From contig CP107210.1 in NCBI GenBank assembly GCA_025757985.1, forward strand, positions 1,364,001 to 1,428,000: DNA of 64,000 nt, given 5' to 3'. The stretch is from Oscillospiraceae bacterium (GTDB lineage Bacteria > Bacillota > Clostridia > Oscillospirales > Ruminococcaceae). Of the stretch, positions 56,811-63,111 are shown in pieces. Both the position numbers and the translations under genes were made by a program. A model generated the notes under the pieces. It made no database searches. It saw only the letters and a program-made list of their open reading frames with translations, and was not told the origin of the DNA. The first letter of the stretch is position 1. Each line of letters begins with the position of its first letter.

Positions 56811-57023
56811 TCAGCCGACAATGATACGCATGGCCAGCGTCTTGTCCAGCGCGATGCGGGCCTCTTTGACCTGAATGATCAGGTTGCCGCTGATCTCGCT
56901 GACGATGGTAACGGTCTCGCCCACGACAAAGCCGAGCTCGGCCAGATGCTGGCGAACCTCATCCTTGCCGGTGATCTTCTGGATGGTGACGGTATCGCCT
57001 GCTTTGGACATGGTTAAAGGCAT
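56811..57023 (-). CDS. feoA: FeoA-like protein (first of two)
   Basis: 70 residues from ATG 57023 (GAGGAG upstream; an earlier ATG at 57032 is possible). SH3-like FeoA fold: MSKAGDTVTIQKITGKDEVRQHLAELGFVVGETVTIVSEISGNLIIQVKEARIALDKTLAMRIIV. Two tandem feoA genes before feoB are common in Clostridia. First gene of the iron-uptake unit; boxes for the iron regulator lie upstream. Confidence 0.92.
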   Translation of the reverse strand: MPLTMSKAGDTVTIQKITGKDEVRQHLAELGFVVGETVTIVSEISGNLIIQVKEARIALDKTLAMRIIVG

Positions 57024-57058
57024 TCCACACACTCCTCTTTTGGCAAATCTGCAACATA

Positions 57059-57206
57059 TTAGCGCACGCTAACACATTGGCTAAAAGCTTGCGGTTAGAG
57101 CACTCTAACCGCTTACGGGGATAGTTTAGCACCGCTAACTGCGGATGTCAAGCCGCAAAGTTAGTGTAGGATAACATTTTGTAAGAATAGATAGTTATTG
57201 CTAACC
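57059..57206 (-). promoter_or_regulatory. Array of DtxR-like boxes upstream of feoA
   Basis: TTAGCG-CA-CGCTAA (57059-57072, perfect), GCGGTTAGAG-CA-CTCTAACCGC (57091-57112, perfect), GTTTAGCACCGCTAAC (57125-57140, imperfect), GTTAGTGTAGGATAAC (57159-57174, imperfect) and a diverged copy at 57189-57206. The first box overlaps a TAATAT -10 on the minus strand. Consensus GGTTAG-N6-CTAACC resembles IdeR/DtxR boxes. Confidence 0.75.
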
Positions 57207-57248
57207 AAAATCGTGCAATTTTGCATATTTTTTAGTGTGCGGCGCACT

Positions 57249-57623
57249 TTACTGCTTGACGGTCGTGCGCAGGGGCAGGTAGCCAGCATCGCGGATCGCT
57301 TGACGGATAGCCACCTCATCGGGCGTTTCCTTGGTCAGGATGCTCACCTGCTGTGCGGCCAGATCGGCGGCGGCCCAAGTACCGGGCATCGCGTTGAGGG
57401 CGTTTTCAACACGGCGCTGGCAGTTCTGGCAGGTCATGCCGTCCACACCCAGCACCAGCCGATGGGGGTAGTGGCTGCGGTTGCGGTCGGCCACCCGTAT
57501 TTTTTTGGCGGCAGCCTCATGCTCACCGCAGCAGCCCCCGCCGCAGCGCAGATGATGTACAAAGCTGTAGATGCCGTAGCCGACTGCAGCCGCTAAGAGC
57601 AGAACGATAATAATGTTTGCCAT
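57249..57623 (-). CDS. Membrane-anchored HMA domain protein of the iron regulon
   Basis: 124 residues: an N-terminal membrane helix (IIIVLLLAAAVGYGIYSFV) and Cys-rich segment CGGGCCGEH (like the FeoB-associated family), then an HMA domain with CQNC (Cys65 and Cys68 in DGMTCQNCQRRVENALNAMPG). The HMA part would carry a soft metal, possibly copper or iron-linked. Between the feo array and its own promoter; GTTAG boxes upstream. It may connect iron uptake to metal handling. Confidence 0.85.
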   Translation of the reverse strand: MANIIIVLLLAAAVGYGIYSFVHHLRCGGGCCGEHEAAAKKIRVADRNRSHYPHRLVLGVDGMTCQNCQRRVENALNAMPGTWAAADLAAQQVSILTKETPDEVAIRQAIRDAGYLPLRTTVKQ

Positions 57624-57639
57624 AGTGTAAAACCTCCAA

Positions 57640-57693
57640 GTTAGCTTTTTCTAATCCAAATCAGAATATACTAACTTCCGTCCGCTTTGTCAA
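57640..57693 (-). promoter_or_regulatory. Promoter of the HMA gene with iron boxes
   Basis: On the minus strand TTGACA (57693-57688), 17-bp spacer, TATATT (57670-57665). GTTAGCTTTTTCTAAT (57640-57655) and the spacer GTTAG are box-like. Confidence 0.75.
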
Positions 57694-57715
57694 GCAGGCA
57701 CTTTTTGGGTACCGC

Positions 57716-57746
57716 GCAAAAAGAGGAGGGGCAGCGCTGCCCCTCC
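57716..57746 (-). terminator. Terminator after flavodoxin
   Basis: Perfect palindrome GGAGGGGCAGC / GCTGCCCCTCC (57725-57746); on the minus strand it is followed by TCTTTTT. Confidence 0.8.
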
Positions 57747-57779
57747 CGTTTATGGATGGATAGGTAATGTCGTAAAAAA

Positions 57780-58208
57780 TCAGGCGTTGGCCAGTGCCGT
57801 ACCCAAGGCAGCGCAGGCGGCCTCGGCATCGCCATCGGGGGAGCCGTTGGCCATGACCGGCTCAACGACCATGCGGGCACCGGCAGCCTCGGCATCCTCG
57901 GCCCAGGTGCGGAGCCACTCGCCATCGCCCCAGCCGTAGGAGCCGAACAGCCCAACGGGCTTGCCGCTCAGCGAACCGCGCAGCGCCTGATACATCGGCT
58001 CAAACTCGCTCTCCTCCAGCTGCTCGGCACCCATGGCGGGGCAGCCCAGTGCAAAGCCGGTGTAATCACCGGCGGAGGCAGTGTTGAACTCGGACGCAGT
58101 GAACTTATCCACGGAAGCACCGGCGGCAGCCGCTGCGCTGGCAACCAGATCTGCCATGGCCTCAGTGTTGCCGGTGCCGCTCCAATAAATAACTGCAATT
58201 TTGCTCAT
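57780..58208 (-). CDS. Flavodoxin
   Basis: 142 residues. FMN phosphate loop SGTGNTEAMADLV in VIYWSGTGNTEAM, GCPAMGAEQLEESEF, and the second FMN loop FGSYGWGDGEW. A small electron carrier that replaces ferredoxin when iron is short. Lies in the iron-box cluster next to the DUF3793 gene, so iron-responsive expression is likely. Confidence 0.95.
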   Translation of the reverse strand: MSKIAVIYWSGTGNTEAMADLVASAAAAAGASVDKFTASEFNTASAGDYTGFALGCPAMGAEQLEESEFEPMYQALRGSLSGKPVGLFGSYGWGDGEWLRTWAEDAEAAGARMVVEPVMANGSPDGDAEAACAALGTALANA

Positions 58209-58246
58209 GATAAAGGACTCCTTTTCAGATAGTATGTGGTGCATCG

Positions 58247-58840
58247 TCAGGCGGCTACGGTCAGCCGGCTGATCGGGGTGCCGTTGTAATAGCAGCGGGC
58301 GTAGATGCGCTCGCACTTTTTGTAGCGGTCAAACTCCGCCTGCGCAGCGGCCGGGTCGGTGTAGACCTTCCAGTAGCCGCACGCAGTAAAGTTTTTGCCG
58401 CGGTTTTGGATGAACCCGATGACATCCGCCAGCGGGTAGCCCAGAAAAACGCCGATCTCATGCGGGAAATCCTGCTCACAGCAGAGCCGCTCGGCCAGCT
58501 GCGCCAGCAGCTCGTCCGCTGTGCCGGGGGTGTAGCCCTCCCCTGTCAGAAATGCCAGCGTGCGGTCATCCGCCAACAGCTTTGCCACCCGCGCGGGGCG
58601 GTAGACATAGACAAGGACAGCCCCTGTGCGCGGACACTGCTTGAGCACCTGCACAGTGACTCCGCGGGGGGACAGCTCCGTATGCCATGCGGCCGCCATA
58701 GCGGCGGCATCCTGCCCGGGGGCGGGCTGGTAACGAAAGAGGCTGGCGGGCTTGAGCCCTGCCAGCGTGGGGGCGCACAGCGTGGCAAGATCACAGGCGA
58801 AGCTGCGCGGACTGGTGGTAGCGTAGGTGCGTTCCTGCAT
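58247..58840 (-). CDS. DUF3793 family protein
   Basis: 197 residues. Matches DUF3793: ARSFACDLATLCAPTLAGLKPASLF, then C-terminal segments CCEQDFPHEIGVFLGYPLADVIGFIQNRGKNF and ACGYWKVY. Cys residues lie in the N- and C-terminal parts. The family is often found with flavodoxin or iron-starvation genes in Clostridia, as here (flavodoxin 38 bp downstream). Function unknown. Leader of about 140 nt with a terminator-like hairpin and boxes. Confidence 0.85.
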   Translation of the reverse strand: MQERTYATTSPRSFACDLATLCAPTLAGLKPASLFRYQPAPGQDAAAMAAAWHTELSPRGVTVQVLKQCPRTGAVLVYVYRPARVAKLLADDRTLAFLTGEGYTPGTADELLAQLAERLCCEQDFPHEIGVFLGYPLADVIGFIQNRGKNFTACGYWKVYTDPAAAQAEFDRYKKCERIYARCYYNGTPISRLTVAA

Positions 58841-58864
58841 GAGATGGCTCCTTACCGTTATGAT

Positions 58865-59011
58865 GGTTAGTATTTGCTAACCAAGCGCTCCATAAAACCG
58901 CCCTGTACGGGGAGAGAACCGCGCAGGGCGGGTGATAAGAGCAAATTGAAAATTTGCAAGGTTAGCAATAACTAACATAGACAATATAGCATGTCAGGGA
59001 GCAGATGTCAA
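58865..59011 (-). promoter_or_regulatory. Promoter, iron boxes and terminator-like hairpin upstream of DUF3793
   Basis: On the minus strand TTGACA (59011-59006), 17-bp spacer, TATATT (58988-58983). Boxes: GGTTAG-CAATAA-CTAACA (58960-58977 region, over the start point) and GGTTAG-TATTTG-CTAACC (58865-58882). In between the leader forms CCGCCCTG / CAGGGCGG (58931-58924 and 58905-58898) followed by TTTT, a terminator-like hairpin upstream of the gene. Confidence 0.7.
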
Positions 59012-59059
59012 GCAAAATCTCGAAAAAAGTAGAGGCGTGATAGTCGCTACCGCACTGCC

Positions 59060-59086
59060 GGGTCGTCGGGGACGCCGACCCCTACA
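59060..59086. repeat. Family-A unit
   Basis: GGTCGTCGGGGACGCCGACC + CCTACA; core GTCGGGGAC, one arm with the family ending. Confidence 0.6.
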
Positions 59087-59102
59087 AATAGGTACGGTAA
59101 AC

Positions 59103-59129
59103 AAAAACGGGGCGGCACGCGGCCGCCCC
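59103..59129 (-). terminator. Terminator of rubrerythrin
   Basis: GGGGCGGC (59109-59116) pairs with GCCGCCCC (59122-59129); on the minus strand TTTTT follows. Confidence 0.8.
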
Positions 59130-59136
59130 ATCGTTA

Positions 59137-59679
59137 TCAATAATTGCTGCTTTTCAGTTCAAAATAGCTTCTGGGATGGGTGCAGACGGGGCATTTGGCG
59201 GGGGCATGGCGGCCGATATAGACAAACCCGCAGTTGCGGCACTGCCAGACCTGCTCATGCTCGCGCGCAAAGACCTTACCGGCCTCAATGTTGACGGCGA
59301 GAGCCTTGTAGCGCTCTTCATGATCTTTTTCGATAGCGGCAACCTTCTTGAACAGGGCGGCGATCTGGGTAAAGCCCTCCTCCTTTGCCTCGGCGGCCAT
59401 GCGCGGGTACATCGAGGTGTGCTCCTCGTTCTCGCCCGCGGCGGCCATCTTCAGGCAGGTCAGCGTGTCGGGGATCTCGCCGTTCTCCATCAACAGCTCA
59501 AACCAGATCTTGGCGTGCGCACGCTCATTGTCGGCGGTGTCATCAAAGATTGCACCGATCTGTTCGTAGCCGTCCTGCCGCGCCTTGGCGGCAAAGAGCG
59601 TGTATTTGTTGCGGGCCTGACTCTCGCCTGCAAATGCCTCCCACAGGTTTTTCTCGGTCTTGCTGCCTCTCAGTTCCAT
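59137..59679 (-). CDS. rbr: Rubrerythrin
   Basis: 180 residues from ATG 59679 (GAGGAGG upstream). The N-terminal four-helix diiron domain (WEAFAGESQARNKYTLFAAKAR; DDTADNERAHAKIWFELL; MAAEAKEEGFTQIAALFKKVAAIEKDHEERY) is followed by a C-terminal rubredoxin-like domain with CRNC and CPVC. It reduces hydrogen peroxide in anaerobes. Divergent from perR, with PerR-like boxes between them. Confidence 0.96.
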   Translation of the reverse strand: MELRGSKTEKNLWEAFAGESQARNKYTLFAAKARQDGYEQIGAIFDDTADNERAHAKIWFELLMENGEIPDTLTCLKMAAAGENEEHTSMYPRMAAEAKEEGFTQIAALFKKVAAIEKDHEERYKALAVNIEAGKVFAREHEQVWQCRNCGFVYIGRHAPAKCPVCTHPRSYFELKSSNY

Positions 59680-59699
59680 AGGGATACCTCCTCGTTAAA

Positions 59700-59843
59700 T
59701 AAGAATCAGTCTTGATATGTGGCTGCTGCGGCACGGCACTGCACCCGACCGGTACAGCAGGCAGGAAACGACGCTGTCCGCACACAACAGACGGTTGACA
59801 AAGCTGCGGTTATGGTGTAGTATCTAAATAAGAGTTAATCTTA
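59700..59843. promoter_or_regulatory. rbr-perR divergent region with PerR-like boxes
   Basis: TAAGAATCAGTCTTGAT (59700-59716) on the rbr side and TAAGAGTTAATCTTA (59829-59843) on the perR side are imperfect inverted repeats like the PerR box. The perR promoter is TTGACA (59795-59800), 17-bp spacer, TAGTAT (59818-59823). Confidence 0.7.
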
Positions 59844-59865
59844 AATTTGGTAAGGAGGTCTGCCC

Positions 59866-60240
59866 ATGACCCGCCAACGCGCCCTGATTTTGGGTATCAT
59901 GCGCGAAAAATGCCCGGAACATCTGACCGCTGACGAAATCTTCTGCCATGCGCGGCAGGCCATGCCGCACATTGCGCGCGGCACTGTGTACCGCAACCTG
60001 AAATTGATGGAGCTGGACGGCGAGATCGGCCATCTGGAAATGCCCGACGGCCCCGACCGCTACGATGCCAACCCCAGCCCCCACGGCCACCTGCTGTGTG
60101 AGAGCTGCGGCGAGCTGGCAGACCTGCCGGTCGTGGGGCTGATCCGCGATATTGAGGCCGCCATCGGCACCGAGGTCCGCGGCTACACGCTGACGATCCG
60201 GTATATCTGCCCCAAATGCCGTGCCAAAAACGCGCAGTGA
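59866..60240 (+). CDS. perR: PerR-like peroxide-responsive Fur-family repressor
   Basis: 124 residues. All five PerR regulatory metal ligands align: His19 (EHLTADEIF), Asp67 (PDRYD), His73 and His75 (PHGHLL) and Asp86 (CGELAD); the last is Asp, as in PerR, rather than Glu as in Fur. Structural zinc sites are CESC (78-81) and CPKC near the C-terminus. It represses rbr and itself until peroxide oxidises the iron-binding histidines. AAGGAGG upstream. Confidence 0.92.
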   Translation: MTRQRALILGIMREKCPEHLTADEIFCHARQAMPHIARGTVYRNLKLMELDGEIGHLEMPDGPDRYDANPSPHGHLLCESCGELADLPVVGLIRDIEAAIGTEVRGYTLTIRYICPKCRAKNAQ

Positions 60241-60292
60241 CCCTTGCCGCCCGACCGTGGGCGGTATTTTTGTAAAAGCGAGGTTGTAACTT

Positions 60293-61366
60293 ATGGCAAA
60301 GCAGCGCGACCCTGTACTAGATAGTATGCGCGGCATCGGCATTGTGCTTATGGTGCTGGGACATTCCGGGTTTCCGGGCACGGATTATATTTATTTATTC
60401 CACATGGCGCTGTTTTTTATGCTCAGCGGGTGGTTTTTCAGCCTGCGCGGCGGGCTGGTACATTTTGTCAGGCGCAAGCTGGTGACCCTCTGGCTGCCCT
60501 TTGTGGCGGCCAACACGGTATTTACGGTCTGCAATAACCTTTTTCTGCGGCTGAACATCCTGACGGCGGATGCGCGGATCGCGGAGATCCCGGGCAACAG
60601 TGTCACAGCACCGGTGAGCATCAAGGACATCATCGGCCGCACGGTACACTGGTGCGTGTTTGACGGCGGTACCCAGCTGGGCGGCGCGATGTGGTTCATA
60701 CAGGCGCTGTTCCAAATCTCACTATTGTACGCTGTCATGGAGGTTTTGCTGCAAAAGCTGCTGCATGGCGGCGATACGCTGATTGCGCAGGGGCTGCTTT
60801 CCGGCGTGCTGCTCTGGGTCGGCTGGCACTGTAATCAGGTCGGCTGGAATGTCTGGGGGCTGGGTATTGCGGCCAGCTGCTACTGGATGTTCTACCTTGG
60901 CACGGTGCTGCGCCGCACTGCGCGGTCGGAGGTGCGCCCGCTGTACCGGGCGGCTGCTGGCGCAGCGGCCTTTGTTCTGCTGCTGGTGCTGCGGCGGCTC
61001 GGCTCGGTCGGGCTGGCGGGCAACGGCTATACCAACCCGGCGTTTTTGCTGTTGGCCAGCATGGCTGGCTGGGTGCTGGTGCGCAGCGCCGCCTGCCTGA
61101 CGGCCCCCCTGCCCCGCGTCAGCGCCGTGCTTGGCTATCTGGGCCGCGCCACGATGCCGATTGTGATCCTGCATTTTTTGAGCTTCAAGCTTGTGACATG
61201 GCTGGGCCTGCTGGCTACAGGCGGGGAGAGTTACCTGCTGGCGGCTTTCCCCGTCTATTTTACCGGCGGTGTCTGGTGGCTGGCCTACACGGCTGCCGGT
61301 CTGGCCCTGCCGCTGGCGGCAGATGCGGTGTACAAGAAAATAAAAAATGCCGTCTTAGCGCATTGA
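60293..61366 (+). CDS. Acyltransferase 3 family membrane protein
   Basis: 357 residues with about ten membrane segments. The N-terminal RDPVLDSMRGIGIVLMVLGHSG has the catalytic-like Arg and the conserved His of the OafA/acyltransferase 3 family. Members O-acetylate cell-surface polysaccharides, exopolysaccharides or antibiotics. The target here is unknown. A long spacer with possible promoter separates it from perR; a terminator follows. Confidence 0.88.
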   Translation: MAKQRDPVLDSMRGIGIVLMVLGHSGFPGTDYIYLFHMALFFMLSGWFFSLRGGLVHFVRRKLVTLWLPFVAANTVFTVCNNLFLRLNILTADARIAEIPGNSVTAPVSIKDIIGRTVHWCVFDGGTQLGGAMWFIQALFQISLLYAVMEVLLQKLLHGGDTLIAQGLLSGVLLWVGWHCNQVGWNVWGLGIAASCYWMFYLGTVLRRTARSEVRPLYRAAAGAAAFVLLLVLRRLGSVGLAGNGYTNPAFLLLASMAGWVLVRSAACLTAPLPRVSAVLGYLGRATMPIVILHFLSFKLVTWLGLLATGGESYLLAAFPVYFTGGVWWLAYTAAGLALPLAADAVYKKIKNAVLAH

Positions 61367-61373
61367 TGTAAAA

Positions 61374-61398
61374 AAAGAGCCCCGCGGGGCTCTTTTTT
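61374..61398 (+). terminator. Terminator after the acyltransferase
   Basis: AAAAGAGCCCCG / CGGGGCTCTTTT (61374-61397), no loop beyond the CGCG centre, T-run follows. Confidence 0.85.
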
Positions 61399-61405
61399 CT
61401 TGCCG

Positions 61406-61466
61406 CCCTCTGCGAGACAGACTCCCCCGATACGGGGGAGGTGGCGCTTGCGCCAGAGGGAGCCAA
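61406..61466. repeat. Short family-B remnant
   Basis: CCCTCTG..CAGAGGG ends with CCCCCGATACGGGGGAGGTG inside; a shortened family-B unit. Confidence 0.6.
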
Positions 61467-61533
61467 GAAAATGCTTGATTTGTGACACATTCCCGCTCCC
61501 GTAGGCGTTATAAGGGTGAAAGGAGGCGAGCCG

Positions 61534-62019
61534 ATGCAAAACGAACAGGATTTAGAAAAGCTCGTACATGCCCATACCGCTGCACTGCTGCGGTACTGCA
61601 CTGGCCTGCTGGGGTGCGAGGCCGACGCACAGGATGCTGTGCAGAAAACCTTCATCAAGGCGTGGCAGCAGCGCCACACGCTGCGCCATGACGGCACCGA
61701 CAACGAGCGCGCGTGGCTCTACCGCATCGCCTACCGCACCTCGCTTGACATGCTGCGGGCAATCAAACGCGCGGCGGCCTACCCCACCCCGGAGCCGTTG
61801 AAGCAGGACCCCGGCATCAGCGAAGAGCTGCGCGCGGCGCTGAACACGCTGGCCCCGCTGGATCGGGCCCTGATCTTAGAGCGTGTGCTGGACGGGCTGG
61901 ATTACGCCGCACTGGCGTGCATTCACGGACGGCCCGCCGCCTATCTGCGCACACGCTACCACCGCGCCAAAAAGCAGCTGGCGCAGCGATTGAAGGAGGG
62001 GGAGCACTATGAAGTATGA
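61534..62019 (+). CDS. ECF-type RNA polymerase sigma factor
   Basis: 161 residues from ATG 61534 (AAAGGAGG eight bases upstream). Region 2: AALLRYCTGLLGCEADAQDAVQKTFIKAWQQR; region 4: LAPLDRALILERVLDGLDYAALACIHGRPAAYLRTRYHRAKKQL. The C-terminal DNA-binding part is typical of sigma-70 ECF factors. Its stop overlaps the start of the next gene by eleven bases, the usual arrangement with an anti-sigma gene. Regulon unknown. Confidence 0.92.
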   Translation: MQNEQDLEKLVHAHTAALLRYCTGLLGCEADAQDAVQKTFIKAWQQRHTLRHDGTDNERAWLYRIAYRTSLDMLRAIKRAAAYPTPEPLKQDPGISEELRAALNTLAPLDRALILERVLDGLDYAALACIHGRPAAYLRTRYHRAKKQLAQRLKEGEHYEV

Positions 62020-63020
62020 CCGCGAAGAAGCGTATTTGCACGAAAAGCTGACAGGCGGCCTGCACCCGGCAGGCGTTGACCTATGGCCCGCCGTGGCTGA
62101 GCACCTGCCCGACGCGCCCCCCGCACGGCACCCGCGCTGGAAGCTGGCAATCTGCCTGGCCGCGCCGCTGCTGATTGCCGCCGGAGTGCTGGCAGGCACG
62201 GCAGAGTTCACGAACCTGCGCGAAAACCCGCGCCCGTCCTTTGCGCCGGAGGCCAACACCGGGTACGCCATCACGTATGAGCGGCAGTATTTTTGCGCTG
62301 GATGAGGATTTGCTGGCGGGAATGGTGGCAAACCATAATGGGGAGATGTCAGACGATGGCTGGCTGCCGATGAACGCCAAAATAAACGGCCAGCTGCACC
62401 CCACCGACGCGGACTACGCCGTTTGGTACGCCCGGGCTGCACGCGGGTACGACAGCTGGGTGGAAATGACTACCGCGACTGGTCTGCCGCTGGCGCAGAA
62501 CACGCTACTGGATGAGGGAGATACAAGCACTTTCCCGTCGATTGCCATGTATCCGTCCGGCATGATCGACATACCGGATGAATATGACGATGGCATGCCC
62601 TATACGCCGAAATTTCAGGAATATCCCGCCGGATTTATCCCCATCGGGCGCGGCGATACACCGGACAAGCTCTACCTACGCACGGGTGTGCTTTTGGATG
62701 GCTACAATGTGGAAATCATGGCAGTTGCCTATCTTGGGAATGCGCCCAAGGAGATGGCAACGGATTTGTATTGGCAAAAAAGTGCCGGGTTAACGTGGCA
62801 ATGTGAAAGCTACCCCATGGCCAACGGCAACACCGCGCTGATCCCCCACTGTACAAGCAACCCGAACTCGAGGCCCTACATCCAGTCCAGAGCCTACTTT
62901 GCGCAGGACGGCATTTTGTACCAAGTCTATTGCCGCCCCTATACGGATAGCCTTTGTTACAGTGCCTCGCAGGAGAACATCTGGGCAGAACTGAAGGTGG
63001 TTTTGGACGGATTCTCTTAA
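62009..63020 (+). pseudogene. Anti-sigma-factor-like gene, frameshifted at a T5 run
   Basis: The first frame (62009-62305) encodes an N-terminal cytosolic part, one membrane helix (KLAICLAAPLLIAAGVLAG) and GYAITYERQYF, then runs into a stop. The second frame continues with ALDEDLLAGMVANHNGEMSDDGW and a long extracytoplasmic part up to 63020. Removing one T from the run 62290-62294 joins the two into a single 336-residue membrane protein. This looks like a 1-bp frameshift, natural, phase-variable or due to sequencing error. Overlaps the sigma gene by eleven bases. Confidence 0.75.
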
Positions 63021-63048
63021 AAAGCTCCCCTCAAGGGAGGCTTTAAAG
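63020..63048. repeat. Family-B remnant
   Basis: AAAAGCTCCCCTCAAGGGAG + GCTTTAAAG, a small palindrome related to family B. Confidence 0.5.
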
Positions 63049-63056
63049 CAGGCAAT

Positions 63057-63110
63057 AAAAAGAGAGAAGAACCTTCGCCCTGTGCGAAAATTCTTCTCTC
63101 TTTTTTCTCT
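63057..63110. terminator. Bidirectional terminator between the anti-sigma gene and gltA
   Basis: A 15-bp stem AAAAAGAGAGAAGAA (63057-63071) with 63091-63105, an inner CGC/GCG pair, and T-runs on both sides. Confidence 0.85.
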
Positions 63111-63111
63111 T

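Noticed and set aside
57249..57623. Copper chaperone CopZ
   Set aside because: It has an HMA domain, but the membrane anchor, the Cys-rich segment and iron-box context fit an iron-regulon accessory better; copper export genes are absent.
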